Below, piece by piece: positions 38,171 through 47,245 of a stretch of DNA of 64,000 nucleotides; within the stretch, counting starts at the first letter, position 1, and every line of letters starts with the position of its first letter. The translations under genes and the position numbers were made by a program. The notes below the pieces were generated by a model, which saw nothing but the letters and a program-made list of their open reading frames with translations, searched no databases and had not been told where the DNA came from. The DNA is from Chitinophaga pinensis DSM 2588 (lineage in GTDB: Bacteria > Bacteroidota > Bacteroidia > Chitinophagales > Chitinophagaceae): positions 4,768,001 to 4,832,000 of the forward strand of contig NC_013132.1 in NCBI RefSeq assembly GCF_000024005.1. The letters run 5' to 3'.

Positions 38171-39451
38171 TTAGTTATACGGACATTTTTTATGCTCCAC
38201 ATGTTTCTCAAAATCATCCATGAAATATTTCAGTGCGCTCTGTAATGGTTCCATGGCGCCGGGAGCCAGTGCGCAGAAGGTATTACCCGGACCCAGGAAC
38301 TGTGTATGCATCTGTAAGAGTTCGATATCTTCTGGTTTGCCGTCCCCTTTTTCCAGGGCCAGCAGGATCTTTTCTACCCAGGGTAGTCCTTCCCGGCAGG
38401 GCGTACACCATCCGCAGCTTTCCTGCGCAAAGAAATGCTGGAGGTTATGTACGAAGCCTACCGGACAGGTGCCGGAGTCCAGTACGATCATTGTACCGGT
38501 ACCTAATCGGCTGCCTGCGGCGGCGACAGATTTATAATCCATTTTAATATCAAGGTGCTGCGTGGTGAGGAAGTCGGTAGAAGCGCCGCCCGGTAATACC
38601 CCTTTCAATTCATAACCAGCTTTCATACCGCCGGCATGTTCTTCGATCAGTTCGCGCATGGTCACACCCATGGGCAGCTCCCAGGCGCCTGGTCTTTTTA
38701 CTTTACCACTCACGCCATATACTTTGGTACCGCCATCATCACTGTAGCTGAGTCCCTTGAACCACGCTACACCATTATTGACGATATGAGGTACGCAGCA
38801 CAGCGTTTCGACATTATTGACTATGGTGGGTTTACCAAACAGTCCGCTGATCTGTGGGAACGGCGGTTTAGCTCTTGGCGTAGCCCGTTTGCCTTCCAGC
38901 GCATTGAGCAGGGCGGTCTCTTCTCCGCACATATAGCGGCCCACACCTGTATGCAGGTACATTTCCAGGTGAAACCCACTGCCGAGTATATCTGTTCCCA
39001 GATAACCGGCGTCGTAAGCTTCCTGGATGCTCTTTCGAATGAGGGTAGCCGCTTCATGATAAGCCCAGCGGAGGAATACATAAGCGATGTCTGCCTGGAT
39101 TGCATAGGCGGCGAGTATCATACCTTCTATCAGCTGGTGAGGATTACCTTCCAGTAATAGCCGGTCTTTGAAGGTGCCGGGCTCCATTTCATCTGCATTG
39201 GCGATCAGGTATTTCGGATGTGTCGCTTTATCGTCCATGGGAATAAGACTCCATTTCATACCGGTACTGAATCCGGCGCCTCCGCGCCCCTTCAGGTTAC
39301 TGTCCTGTACCAGTTTTTGTAGCGCGGCGGGATCCATCGTACTGCATACTTTCCGGAGGGCTGCATAACCGCCCGTCTTCTCGTACTCTTTCAGATTCAT
39401 CGGAGGACGATCAGGATATATATTTCTTGTAAGCGGGCGTTCTGTCATCAT
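38171..39451 (-). CDS. nuoF: NADH-quinone oxidoreductase subunit F
   Basis: The 426-residue flavoprotein oxidises NADH. It shows the NADH-binding loop LKGRGGAGFSTGMKWSL, the FMN-binding region YMCGEETALLNALEGKRATP, and the N3 4Fe-4S ligands ESCGWCTPCREG plus a downstream cysteine (NTFCALAPG). It overlaps nuoE by 4 bases. Confidence 0.98.
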   Translation of the reverse strand: MMTERPLTRNIYPDRPPMNLKEYEKTGGYAALRKVCSTMDPAALQKLVQDSNLKGRGGAGFSTGMKWSLIPMDDKATHPKYLIANADEMEPGTFKDRLLLEGNPHQLIEGMILAAYAIQADIAYVFLRWAYHEAATLIRKSIQEAYDAGYLGTDILGSGFHLEMYLHTGVGRYMCGEETALLNALEGKRATPRAKPPFPQISGLFGKPTIVNNVETLCCVPHIVNNGVAWFKGLSYSDDGGTKVYGVSGKVKRPGAWELPMGVTMRELIEEHAGGMKAGYELKGVLPGGASTDFLTTQHLDIKMDYKSVAAAGSRLGTGTMIVLDSGTCPVGFVHNLQHFFAQESCGWCTPCREGLPWVEKILLALEKGDGKPEDIELLQMHTQFLGPGNTFCALAPGAMEPLQSALKYFMDDFEKHVEHKKCPYN

Positions 39452-39912
39452 GCATATTTTTTCAGGATATCATCCAGCTGTTCAATCGTAATGTCTCTGT
39501 AGAGGTCTTTATCTATCATCATCGCAGGCGCATGATCACAGCAGCCCAGACATGCATTGGGTAAGAGTGTGAAACGGTTATCCGGGCATGTTTGTCCGAA
39601 ACTGATCTGTAGTTTGCGCTGTAAAGCGGCATAGAGACTTTTATATCCCATGACGTAGCAGGATATACTGTCGCAGAGCAGGATGACGTGTCTTCCGACA
39701 GGCTTGCGGAAGATGAGATTATAGAAGGTGGCTACACTGTCTACCTCTGCCGGACTGATACCGAGGTAGTGAGCAATTTCTTCTACGCTGTCATCGCTGA
39801 TCCATCCGCGATGCTGTTGTACGATCTTCAATGCCTCGATGACAGTGGCTCTTTTATGAGGCACCAGTCCGATCTCATGATCGATCGCTTCCTTTTCTGT
39901 AGTACTTAGCAT
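39448..39912 (-). CDS. nuoE: NADH-quinone oxidoreductase subunit E
   Basis: The 154-residue thioredoxin-like subunit binds the N1a 2Fe-2S cluster through cysteines in LLCDSISCYVMG and NACLGCCDHAPAM. It follows nuoCD by 15 bp. Confidence 0.97.
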   Translation of the reverse strand: MLSTTEKEAIDHEIGLVPHKRATVIEALKIVQQHRGWISDDSVEEIAHYLGISPAEVDSVATFYNLIFRKPVGRHVILLCDSISCYVMGYKSLYAALQRKLQISFGQTCPDNRFTLLPNACLGCCDHAPAMMIDKDLYRDITIEQLDDILKKYA

Positions 39913-39927
39913 AAGCTTTTGATTTGA

Positions 39928-41670
39928 CTATCTGTCAATATCTGCCAGCACATAGTCCACGCTTCCCAGTATAGACAGCAGATCGGCTACCGTATACCCT
40001 TTGCTGATATAGGGTACCATCTGCATATGGGGGAACGAGGGCGTCCGTATACGTGTCCTGTAGGAGGACGTATTGCCATCACTGATCAGGTAGTAACTGG
40101 TAGCCCCTTTGGTAGCTTCCACACAACTAATGGCTTCTCCCGGCGGAATAACCGGGCCCCAGCTGACGTTGAGAAAATGGGTGATCAGTGTTTCAATATC
40201 CTGCATTGTATGTTTCTTGATAGGAGGGGTGGTGAGCGGATGTTCTGCCTTGTAATTGCCGGAAGGCATATTGTTCAGACACTGCTCGATGATGCGCAGA
40301 CTTTGCCTCATTTCTTCTACTCTCACGACAGATCTGTCATAGCAATCGCCATGCTGCGCAATGGGGATATCAAATTCAAATAGTTCGTAACCGGAATAGG
40401 GGCGCTTCTTGCGGAAGTCCCAGTCAAAGCCGCAGGCACGTAACCCGGGACCGGTAACACCCCATTCGATCGCTTCTTCCAGCGTATATACGCCGATACC
40501 TTTTGTACGCGCTTTAATCAGACTATTGCGCAATACCATATCGTTAAATTCTTTTAGTTTGGCCGGAAAGCGATTGACAAAATCACGTACCAGTGTATCC
40601 CATCCATTCGGGAGGTCCTGTGCAACGCCGCCGATGCGGAACCAGTTAGGATGCATTCTGCCACCGCATACTGCTTCTATCACATCAAAGATCTTTTCGC
40701 GTTCTGTGAACATGTAGAAGACGGGGGATAGTTGCCCCAGGTCTTGTGCAAAGGTGCCGAACCATACCAGGTGACTATTGATACGAAACAATTCGCAGAG
40801 CATGACCCTGATGACTTTCGCACGGTCGGGTATAGTGATACCTGCCAGCTGTTCTACGGCCAGCAGATAGGAGAGATTATTCATGACGCCACCGAGATAA
40901 TCAATACGATCCGTATAGGGGATATAAGTATGCCAGCTTTGGCGTTCTCCCATTTTCTCTGCACCCCGGTGGTGGAAGCCGATTTCGGGAACCGCGTCTA
41001 CAATTTCTTCACCATCCAGTTGTAGTATGATACGTAATACGCCGTGTGTACCGGGGTGTTGCGGACCGATATTCAGGAACATAAAATCCACATCGTCATT
41101 ATGCGTCTGCATACCCCATTCTTCCGGTTTGAAGCGGAGGGCTTCCTGTTCGGCGTCCTGCTTTTCGTCCCAGAGGCGGAAAGGACCTATTTCAGTAGCA
41201 CGTGCGGGGTGTTCTTTACGTAAGGGATGTCCCTGCCAGCTTTGTGGCATCAGTATGCGTTGCAGATGTGGATGGCCCTCGAAGCGGATGCCAAACATAT
41301 CGTAGATTTCGCGTTCGTACCAGTTTGCATTTGGGAAGATAGCAGTGATGGAAGGGAGGGAGGGATATTCACCGGTCAGTGGCACTTTGAGTCGGATGAA
41401 GCTGTTGTCTTTGAATGATAAGAGCAGGTAGACTACCGAGAAGTCTGCGACAGGGAGCTGCTCTTTGCGGGCCCTGTCGCGTTCGTCAATACCACAGAGA
41501 TCATATAACGACAGGTAGGCGTTTTGTTGCAGGAACTGCACGGTATTTACAATATCGGCTTTGCCGATCCATAAGGTGAGCAGGCCATCAGCCGTGTTTT
41601 GTTGCTGTAATGCATCAAGGCCGAAGCGTTGGTGTAGAAGCGTTAGTATGTGATTTTCGGCAGTCTGCAT
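39928..41670 (-). CDS. nuoCD: NADH-quinone oxidoreductase, fused subunits C and D
   Basis: The 580-residue protein joins NuoC (about 1-175, with [20 protein letters not shown]) to NuoD (about 195-580, with [15 protein letters not shown], the quinone-site histidine region, and [16 protein letters not shown]). The end, [13 protein letters not shown], is the normal NuoD terminus. Fused CD subunits occur in several bacteria including E. coli. It starts just over 200 bp after nuoB, the only large gap in the operon. Confidence 0.98.
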   Translation of the reverse strand: MQTAENHILTLLHQRFGLDALQQQNTADGLLTLWIGKADIVNTVQFLQQNAYLSLYDLCGIDERDRARKEQLPVADFSVVYLLLSFKDNSFIRLKVPLTGEYPSLPSITAIFPNANWYEREIYDMFGIRFEGHPHLQRILMPQSWQGHPLRKEHPARATEIGPFRLWDEKQDAEQEALRFKPEEWGMQTHNDDVDFMFLNIGPQHPGTHGVLRIILQLDGEEIVDAVPEIGFHHRGAEKMGERQSWHTYIPYTDRIDYLGGVMNNLSYLLAVEQLAGITIPDRAKVIRVMLCELFRINSHLVWFGTFAQDLGQLSPVFYMFTEREKIFDVIEAVCGGRMHPNWFRIGGVAQDLPNGWDTLVRDFVNRFPAKLKEFNDMVLRNSLIKARTKGIGVYTLEEAIEWGVTGPGLRACGFDWDFRKKRPYSGYELFEFDIPIAQHGDCYDRSVVRVEEMRQSLRIIEQCLNNMPSGNYKAEHPLTTPPIKKHTMQDIETLITHFLNVSWGPVIPPGEAISCVEATKGATSYYLISDGNTSSYRTRIRTPSFPHMQMVPYISKGYTVADLLSILGSVDYVLADIDR

Positions 41671-41704
41671 GAGGGCTATTGGTTTAGTGGCGGTAGTTTC
41701 TTTT

Positions 41705-41870
41705 TAATTAGGAATTAGGAATTAACAATTAAGAATTGGTTAGCCTTATGGTGGGTTGATGCTTCCCTGCAGTCAAAATCTGCTGATCGTATTGGTGATT
41801 TAAGAATTAGCATGTGGCTCATTTACTAAGCCTAACTCCTAATTCTTAATTCCTAATTCTTAATTCTTAA
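41705..41870. repeat. inverted array of TTAGGAA/TTAAGAA-type heptamers inside the nuo operon
   Basis: The left arm (41,705-41,743) is made of AATTAGG and AATTAAG units, and the right arm (41,831-41,870) holds the complementary units CCTAATT and CTTAATT. About 85 bp of ordinary sequence separates them. The arms could pair into a long AT-rich hairpin in the nuo transcript. No gene fits in this interval. Confidence 0.8.
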
Positions 41871-41877
41871 ATGATAT

Positions 41878-42516
41878 TCATATCTCGTCAATACTCCTGA
41901 ACGTCGTCATCTTCGCACGTTCTTCCCTTTTCTGTTCTTTCATGGAAGGTTGTGCAGGTTTGATCACGCCTTGTTCTCCGATCACCCAGCTAAGCGGCCG
42001 GGCTTCTTTTCCTACTGAATTACCAAGTAGTACGAGTCCCTGCATAAATGCATCGGGTCTTGGCGGACACCCAGGTACATATACATCCACTGGCAGGAAT
42101 TTATCGACGCCCTGCACAACGCTGTAAATATCATACATGCCTCCGCTGTTGGCACAGCTACCCATGGAAATGACCCAACGGGGTTCCATCATCTGTTCGT
42201 GCAGGCGTTTGATGATAGGGACCATTTTAATAAACACGGTACCTGCGATGACCATTACGTCTGCCTCGCGGGGTGTACCACGTATTACTTCTGCACCAAA
42301 TCTGGCGACGTCGTATTTACTGGTGATACTGGTGGCCATTTCCACGAAACAGCAACTCAGTCCGAAGTGAAAAGGCCACATGGAGTTTTTACGCCCCCAT
42401 GCCAGCAGGTCTTGTACGGTTGTCAGCATGATACTTCTGCTGACCGCTTCTTCCATGCTGCCATTGCCTGAAAGATGTCCGGACTGATCACCCGGTTTGC
42501 TTAACCACCATTTCAT
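41878..42516 (-). CDS. nuoB: NADH-quinone oxidoreductase subunit B
   Basis: The 212-residue subunit binds the terminal N2 4Fe-4S cluster through the tandem cysteines in [12 protein letters not shown] and the cysteines in [13 protein letters not shown] and [11 protein letters not shown]. It passes electrons to quinone. A charged C-terminal tail ([12 protein letters not shown]) exceeds the usual core. The start overlaps nuoA by 29 bases. Confidence 0.98.
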   Translation of the reverse strand: MKWWLSKPGDQSGHLSGNGSMEEAVSRSIMLTTVQDLLAWGRKNSMWPFHFGLSCCFVEMATSITSKYDVARFGAEVIRGTPREADVMVIAGTVFIKMVPIIKRLHEQMMEPRWVISMGSCANSGGMYDIYSVVQGVDKFLPVDVYVPGCPPRPDAFMQGLVLLGNSVGKEARPLSWVIGEQGVIKPAQPSMKEQKREERAKMTTFRSIDEI

Positions 42517-42934
42517 TCTTTTCTTGTTTTTGTTTGTGGAATTTTAAGATCTTTTTAGCATCAGCGCCGATGTTCAGCGCACCGATACCCCATTCATAGA
42601 TCAGGACGACTACCAGTTGACCAATAAATATGGCGGCGCCGATATAACCGGGCCATCCGAGTTCATAGAAGCCGAGTGCCCATAACATAATGAACACGGC
42701 TTCTACGTCGAAGATGACGAAGAGCATGGCGACGAGATAAAATTGTGCGGAGAAGCGGATGCGGGCGCTTCCTGTTTGTTCTATACCACCTTCATAGGGC
42801 CGGTTGGTCGCATGGTCATTGTGATGCTGTCCCAATATATAAGACAACGTCAGAATGGCGGCGAGCAATACGACTACCAGGCAGGCATATAGCAACAGGG
42901 GCCATAAGGGAACACTGACTGATTCGTTTCCCAT
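42488..42934 (-). CDS. nuoA: NADH-quinone oxidoreductase subunit A
   Basis: The 148-residue protein has three helices and the conserved loop [20 protein letters not shown], followed by [17 protein letters not shown]. It begins the operon. A TACGCTTG sequence about 30 bp before the start (42,963-42,970) is a one-mismatch fit to the TAxxTTTG -7 box and is a candidate operon promoter. Confidence 0.97.
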   Translation of the reverse strand: MGNESVSVPLWPLLLYACLVVVLLAAILTLSYILGQHHNDHATNRPYEGGIEQTGSARIRFSAQFYLVAMLFVIFDVEAVFIMLWALGFYELGWPGYIGAAIFIGQLVVVLIYEWGIGALNIGADAKKILKFHKQKQEKNEMVVKQTG

Positions 42935-43064
42935 AACATAAAATTTTCCCTGAAGATGAATACAAGCGTATTCTGTCTTTTAATTGAAAAGAAAGATGAT
43001 TTTCCAATCTTAATAAAACCAATTGACCTTAATAGCGCAGAAATGAGTTGTTTTCGTAACGTGC

Positions 43065-43445
43065 TTAGCTTACGATGTAATGTTCCAGGTGTTGAATGAT
43101 GAAGTCTTTGTTGCTGATGACATGCTTCACGATGTCACCGATGGAGATAATGCCGGTCAGTTCATTGTTTTCAATAACGGGGAGATGGCGGATGAACTTA
43201 TTCGTCATCAATTGCATGCAATATTCAATGTCAGTGTCAGGAGAAACAAATACCGGACTATCCGTCATGATGTCCCTTACATAAGTTTCCTTTGAGGACC
43301 GACCCTTCAGGACGACTTTGCGTGCGTAATCCCGTTCAGTGAATATGCCAATCAATTTTTCACTTTCGTCCACAACTACGAGTGCGCCAAGATTTTTTTC
43401 TTCAAGAACTTCCAAAGCTTCGTACACAGTGCAGGTGATATGATA
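43065..43445 (-). pseudogene. CBS-domain protein lacking its N-terminus
   Basis: Two CBS motifs are present (VYEALEVLEEKNLGALVVVD; then MTDSPVFVSPDTDIEYCMQL to GIISIGDIVKHVI). Proteins of this family normally have another 15-20 residues ahead of the VYEAL strand. Here the homology ends at ITCTVYEAL and a TAG follows at 43,446-43,448. A GTG at 43,427 could still start a shortened 120-residue product. Intact proteins of this type sense adenine nucleotides. The break faces the phage integrase gene 150 bp away, so phage integration probably removed the 5' end. The full gene would be restored on excision. Confidence 0.75.
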
Positions 43446-43528
43446 CTAAGTTACGAAATTAACTATGATTGAATCCAAATAATTTTACCGCTGATATATA
43501 GGATTGGAGCATTTAGTTTTTATCATTT
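43428..43528. other. likely left prophage junction (attL region)
   Basis: CBS-gene homology ends at about 43,430-43,445, and integrase upstream sequence begins to its right. The core crossover site should lie here. The matching attR and the missing CBS start would be on the far side of the prophage, outside this window, so the exact core cannot be read. Confidence 0.5.
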
Positions 43529-43563
43529 CGATTAGTATTATTTAGCGTCGATTAGTATATTTG
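43529..43563 (+). promoter_or_regulatory. integrase promoter with paired CGATTAGTAT direct repeats
   Basis: CGATTAGTAT occurs at 43,529-43,538 and again at 43,549-43,558, spaced exactly 20 bp or about two helical turns. A perfect TAxxTTTG -7 box (TATATTTG, 43,556-43,563) overlaps the second copy, 26 bp before the integrase start. The repeats could be arm-type integrase sites or a repressor operator. Confidence 0.65.
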
Positions 43564-43589
43564 GACATACAAATAGACATATATATTCC

Positions 43590-44759
43590 ATGTTTATAAA
43601 GGCTAACAATTATCTATACCTTTCCTACTACTGCGAGGACGCCAGGCTCAGATATCCACTCGGTATTAAAGCAGATTCTGCTGCTAAATCAGACATGCTT
43701 ATCAAAAACAAGATTGAGTCTGTAGTGGCAAAGTATGTTGCTCAATGCAAGATACTGGAAAAACCGATTCTTAGATCTGAGCTGTCTGAACATTTAGACT
43801 ACGCGCTTAATAAAAAAGTGAGATCAACATATGACTTGTGGGCTGACTGGGATCAGTTTGTCTCTGATATACGGTCGGGAGTCATATTAAAAAAGGACGG
43901 CACCAGATATAGAGAGGCAAGTGCCAAGCATTATGAAAATAGTAAAACAATACTAAAACGCTATGAGGTGACTACTGGTAAAGTGATCTCATATTCTCTA
44001 AATATGAATGGAGTTAAACATTTTATCGGATGGATGGTGACGTTAGGGCAAAGTAAAAATAGTATTGCCTGTGTCATCAAAGATTTAAAGGCGTTTTTCG
44101 TAAGGACACACGGGATTAAACATAATAACAAAATAGCACTTGATAAAGACTTTTCATATTCTGGAGAGGAAAGTGATACTATAGCCCTGTCTGATTCAGA
44201 AATACTTTCACTGTATAGCCTTGAATTAACGGGGTCATTGGAGAAAGCAAGGGATGTTTTTGTGTTTGGTTGTTGGGTAGCGCTTCGTGTAGGAGATTTG
44301 AGCAGAATTAATGACTACCATAGGCGAGGTAACCTTATTGAGGTTTTGACTACAAAGACCAGTGAAAAGGTAATTATACCACTTCACTGGATGGCAAGAA
44401 AAATCTTAGATAAATATGGTGATGGTAACCTTCCTGTATACACTACTGCAGAAGGTCTTTCTTATCATCTGAATGACTTGTGTAAAATGGCGGGAATAAA
44501 TAGCAAGCATCTAATTACAATTACTAAAGGAGGTAATCGTATCGCCGAATATTATGAGAAGTGGCAGTTAGTTTCTCCTCATACAGCTAGAAGGTCATTT
44601 GCTACAAATATGTATAAGGCAGGTTTTCCAGTAAAATCAATTATGAAAATAACGGGACATAGGACAGAAGCTGCGTTTTTCCGTTATATAAGGATAGATA
44701 AAGAACAGAACGCGGAGGAATTGGCGGCCAGCCCATACTTTAATGGGCCTGCCGCTTGA
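43590..44759 (+). CDS. int: tyrosine recombinase, phage integrase
   Basis: The 389-residue protein has an N-terminal arm/core-binding half and a C-terminal catalytic domain. The catalytic set is visible: arginine in CWVALRVGDLS (near 233), lysine in LTTKTSEKVIIPL, HxxR in SPHTARRSFATNMYKAG (near 331), histidine in KITGHRTEAAF and the nucleophile tyrosine in FFRYIRI (near 366). It resembles integrases of Bacteroidota phages and mobile elements. It is read away from the truncated CBS gene and its last 20 bases overlap the convergent excisionase-like gene. Confidence 0.96.
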   Translation: MFIKANNYLYLSYYCEDARLRYPLGIKADSAAKSDMLIKNKIESVVAKYVAQCKILEKPILRSELSEHLDYALNKKVRSTYDLWADWDQFVSDIRSGVILKKDGTRYREASAKHYENSKTILKRYEVTTGKVISYSLNMNGVKHFIGWMVTLGQSKNSIACVIKDLKAFFVRTHGIKHNNKIALDKDFSYSGEESDTIALSDSEILSLYSLELTGSLEKARDVFVFGCWVALRVGDLSRINDYHRRGNLIEVLTTKTSEKVIIPLHWMARKILDKYGDGNLPVYTTAEGLSYHLNDLCKMAGINSKHLITITKGGNRIAEYYEKWQLVSPHTARRSFATNMYKAGFPVKSIMKITGHRTEAAFFRYIRIDKEQNAEELAASPYFNGPAA

Positions 44760-45015
44760 GTCTTTTCAAATCTTTTCGCTGTAACGTAATCTCCTTTCCC
44801 AACTTACTACCCTTTATACCTGCCTCCAGCATTTTTCGGCGCAAAGTGGACTTATGGCAATGTAGCTCAGCTGCCGCCTGTTCCAAGGTTAACTCTTCAT
44901 ATTCAGAAGGGATTTGTTGTTGCTGAGCATGTTTGGCTATGACCCTTTCAACAGATTCATCAAGTAGCCTTTCCAAATCGGGTATAGTGAGCCCTATGAT
45001 TTCTATCTTTTGCAT
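44740..45015 (-). CDS. excisionase-like helix-turn-helix protein
   Basis: The 91-residue protein has a helical N-terminus and a MerR/Xis-type winged helix-turn-helix (LEQAAAELHCHKSTLRRKML, then EITLQRKDLKRLKRQ). It is convergent with and overlaps the integrase end by 20 bases, a common place for a recombination directionality factor. Regulation of excision is inferred from fold and position. The start follows the CAGTGAACAATG motif. Confidence 0.75.
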   Translation of the reverse strand: MQKIEIIGLTIPDLERLLDESVERVIAKHAQQQQIPSEYEELTLEQAAAELHCHKSTLRRKMLEAGIKGSKLGKEITLQRKDLKRLKRQAH

Positions 45016-45018
45016 TGT

Positions 45019-45258
45019 TCACTGCTTTGGTTTGTTGGGATTGTATTTACGTTTGGTTAGCCCGTCAAGCTCTTGTTTAAGCCTGGATATCCTGGCCTCC
45101 AAGATGTCTTCCTCAATAGCGACGCTTACTATCCACTCGAAAGGATCTACATTGGCGCCGCATGTTTGGCATATGACATGTCTAAGGTCTAAGTCCAGCT
45201 CAACGTTCTTGTGTCGGCAATTTTTCGTTCTGACTCCCAGTTTAATAAGCTGACCCAT
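45019..45258 (-). CDS. small phage protein with zinc-ribbon-like cysteines and coiled coil
   Basis: The 79 residues include a candidate metal site (KNCRHKNVELDLDLRHVICQ, TCGA) followed by a charged coiled coil (EEDILEARISRLKQELDGL). I do not recognise the family. The CAGTGAACAATG motif covers its start. Confidence 0.65.
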   Translation of the reverse strand: MGQLIKLGVRTKNCRHKNVELDLDLRHVICQTCGANVDPFEWIVSVAIEEDILEARISRLKQELDGLTKRKYNPNKPKQ

Positions 45259-45322
45259 TGTTCACTGTATTTAGGCCCGGTGGTTAGCCGGGCGCCTTGT
45301 GTTATTATATAAAGCCTGTTGC

Positions 45323-45580
45323 CTAAAGCTCTCTTTTCCAGCTGATTTTATACATAGTCCCATCTCTTTGGTCTGAATGATTGGTCACAGAATATCCATC
45401 TGCTTTGAGTCGCCTGTCCAAACTTGGAGAAATGGTTTTGTAGTGCCACATCTCGTATGCGAGATTTTTCTTTATTTCTTTCTCAATATCAGACATGATC
45501 GCCTGATACTGAACTTGGTCACTGGCTTCAAGTTCCTGACTTGCTTTAGTTACTAGTTGTCTTGCTTCTGATGCTTTCAT
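45323..45580 (-). CDS. phage protein of unknown function, 85 residues
   Basis: The N-terminal half is a charged helix (KASEARQLVTKASQELEASD) and the C-terminal half ends in strands (GYSVTNHSDQRDGTMYKISW). No family is recognised. It is preceded by a CAGTGAACA motif and followed by a GC hairpin. Confidence 0.65.
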   Translation of the reverse strand: MKASEARQLVTKASQELEASDQVQYQAIMSDIEKEIKKNLAYEMWHYKTISPSLDRRLKADGYSVTNHSDQRDGTMYKISWKREL

Positions 45581-45615
45581 ATGTTCACTGTGCCGGTAGC
45601 CGACCGGCGGCGGGT

Positions 45616-46266
45616 TTATTGTGGTTTTTCTGTTCTCTCAAATGATACAGCCCAGACGAAGGGGTTGGCATTATAGTTATCCTCGCCATTGATGGATATC
45701 CATAATGAACGGAATGATTCTATTGGCCGCAGCCCCTCATTAAATAAGCCAGGCTTCTTTGTATAGTCTCTGTATAATTGACCACACTCTGCCTTTTGCG
45801 CGCCTGACATAAGCAGTGGTTCAATGCCTTCTGCCTTCGCCTGATCCTCAGTAATATCCTGCAGGCGTTCTACCCGGATGTCAGTGATCTTCAGAAACAA
45901 ACGGCAGGCATCGTATGGCATGTGTATTGAAGGCTTCCATTTCGCCCACTTTTGACCAGCTTTTAGGTATTCCTGTCGCACCTCTTCGCCCATATTAGTT
46001 TGAGAGGCATTATATGCATATCCGAAGTCCGGCGTCTTATTGAAAGACTCCCGCACCCAGAGAATATCACCAATCCTGCCATATGGGCAAGAGCACCTGA
46101 TATGCTCTTCCTTCATTTCTTCTGGTCGTATTCCTTCTTCCATATACATGAGACGCGTAATATCTTCTGGCGTCCTTGGCTTAATTATTCTCCTGGTCAC
46201 GGTCTTTCTTCCTTCTAGTATTGCCTGTACCATCGGAGCGCTAAATAATATTGGTTTCTTATTCAT
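45616..46266 (-). CDS. ASCH-like phage protein
   Basis: The 216-residue protein begins KPILFSAPMVQAILEGRKTV TRR, then has GDILWVRESF and FLKITDIRVERLQDITEDQA. This is the pattern of phage ASCH-like proteins, whose fold (ASC-1 homology) is thought to bind RNA or modified nucleosides. It is probably an early protein of the phage; the exact role is unknown. An 18-base GC hairpin follows before the next gene. Confidence 0.8.
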   Translation of the reverse strand: MNKKPILFSAPMVQAILEGRKTVTRRIIKPRTPEDITRLMYMEEGIRPEEMKEEHIRCSCPYGRIGDILWVRESFNKTPDFGYAYNASQTNMGEEVRQEYLKAGQKWAKWKPSIHMPYDACRLFLKITDIRVERLQDITEDQAKAEGIEPLLMSGAQKAECGQLYRDYTKKPGLFNEGLRPIESFRSLWISINGEDNYNANPFVWAVSFERTEKPQ

Positions 46267-46353
46267 ACAACTAAAACGTTTTTATAGATATTATACTTTC
46301 TGAATGTTCTGAAAAAGGGGAATTTTCCGGTTTTTTCGGTGCTTCTTGCAGTC

Positions 46354-46361
46354 TACCTTTG
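46354..46361 (+). promoter_or_regulatory. promoter -7 box of the secreted cargo gene
   Basis: TACCTTTG is a perfect match to the Bacteroidota TAxxTTTG -7 element. It lies about 40 bp before the GTG at 46,400 and points rightward, against the surrounding genes. Confidence 0.7.
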
Positions 46362-46399
46362 CCCGCAACCCCACCATTTATAATCCAAACAACAGAACA

Positions 46400-46774
46400 G
46401 TGAAAAAATTATTCTTGTTTGCGCTTCTTAGCGTAATCTCTTTTGCAGCTGCAAAGGCTCAGACAGAACCGTACACGCCCCGCTGGCGAGGTGAAACCGT
46501 TTACCCTAAAAACTTTAACACCTGGTGGTTTTGGATCGGTTATAACTCGGCCGATTCTACTGGTTGTCCAGCGCCTTACTACACCTACGGTGATGTACAA
46601 GACCAAGCCTGTCGTATAGTAAATTGGGATACAGCTCCAAGTACTGAAGGCGTGTATTATGCTAGAATCCGTATTCAACCTTTCAATTCTTCAGAATACG
46701 TTGTAAGATGGCCGTGGAAATGGTATTCCTCTGCTACAGGTGCCACATATTATTTCCTGTCCAGAACTCCCTGA
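46400..46774 (+). CDS. secreted 124-residue cargo protein of unknown function
   Basis: The product starts with a clear signal peptide (KKLFLFALLSVISFAAAKAQ). The mature part of about 100 residues is rich in tryptophan and tyrosine (NTWWFWIGYNSADSTGCPAP; YVVRWPWKWYSSATGATYYF) and has two cysteines. The GTG at 46,400 is chosen because the promoter box at 46,354 lies inside any longer frame. The gene has its own promoter and terminator and is read opposite to all nearby phage genes. That is typical of a cargo gene (moron) expressed from the prophage. I recognise no family. Confidence 0.75.
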   Translation: MKKLFLFALLSVISFAAAKAQTEPYTPRWRGETVYPKNFNTWWFWIGYNSADSTGCPAPYYTYGDVQDQACRIVNWDTAPSTEGVYYARIRIQPFNSSEYVVRWPWKWYSSATGATYYFLSRTP

Positions 46775-46793
46775 CTCTGATTAGTAGATATTT

Positions 46794-46818
46794 GCCCCGG
46801 TCAATCCGGGGCTTTTTT
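46794..46818 (+). terminator. terminator of the secreted cargo gene
   Basis: A perfect GCCCCGG/CCGGGGC stem with a five-base loop is followed by TTTTTT on the plus strand, 20 bp after the stop codon. It overlaps the 3' end of the convergent small gene. Confidence 0.9.
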
Positions 46819-46992
46819 ATTATCAAGTGTTCTGTTTATACATGGTGGTGAAACTTTGGTTACGGAACCATTTACAGGGAAGTATTCTGGCTTCATACCC
46901 CTTCCAAATGAAAGTTTTTTACACCAACAATGGGGGCACTTCTTCCATGACCCTTTTCCTTTCCACTCATGCTGGTTTATTGTCTGCTCCAT
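46801..46992 (-). CDS. small zinc-ribbon-like phage protein (HEW/CxHCxC family)
   Basis: The 63 residues contain NQHEWKGKG, then KKCPHCWCKKLSFG and PPCINR. The same order occurs in the protein at 47229-47441, so the two are diverged paralogues. Clustered cysteines and histidines suggest zinc binding. Its 3' end carries the cargo-gene terminator on the opposite strand. Function unknown. Confidence 0.6.
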   Translation of the reverse strand: MEQTINQHEWKGKGSWKKCPHCWCKKLSFGRGMKPEYFPVNGSVTKVSPPCINRTLDNKKAPD

Positions 46993-47245
46993 CTTCAGTA
47001 TTATTTAATATGTAGACATTATCCGCAAATGGTTCTATATGTGGTTGTGGCGCATAAAACCGTTTGCTGTTACCTTCCTTATCCCATAACAACCAGTACG
47101 GTTCTCCGTCGCTTGACTCACAGGAAAACCAGTCTGTTCTGCGATACGCAATGCCCTCAATAATTAGGATATCGCCTTCTGACAAATCACCAATACGGAG
47201 CCTTCCTGGGTGCTTGCTTTCTAAATAGTCATCCTGTTTGGCCAT
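46967..47245 (-). CDS. phage protein of unknown function, 92 residues
   Basis: A compact strand-rich domain (LRIGDLSEGDILIIEGIAYR; YWLLWDKEGNSKRFYAP) with no recognised family. It overlaps both neighbouring genes by 17-26 bases, which supports coupled translation. Confidence 0.65.
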   Translation of the reverse strand: MAKQDDYLESKHPGRLRIGDLSEGDILIIEGIAYRRTDWFSCESSDGEPYWLLWDKEGNSKRFYAPQPHIEPFADNVYILNNTEDGADNKPA

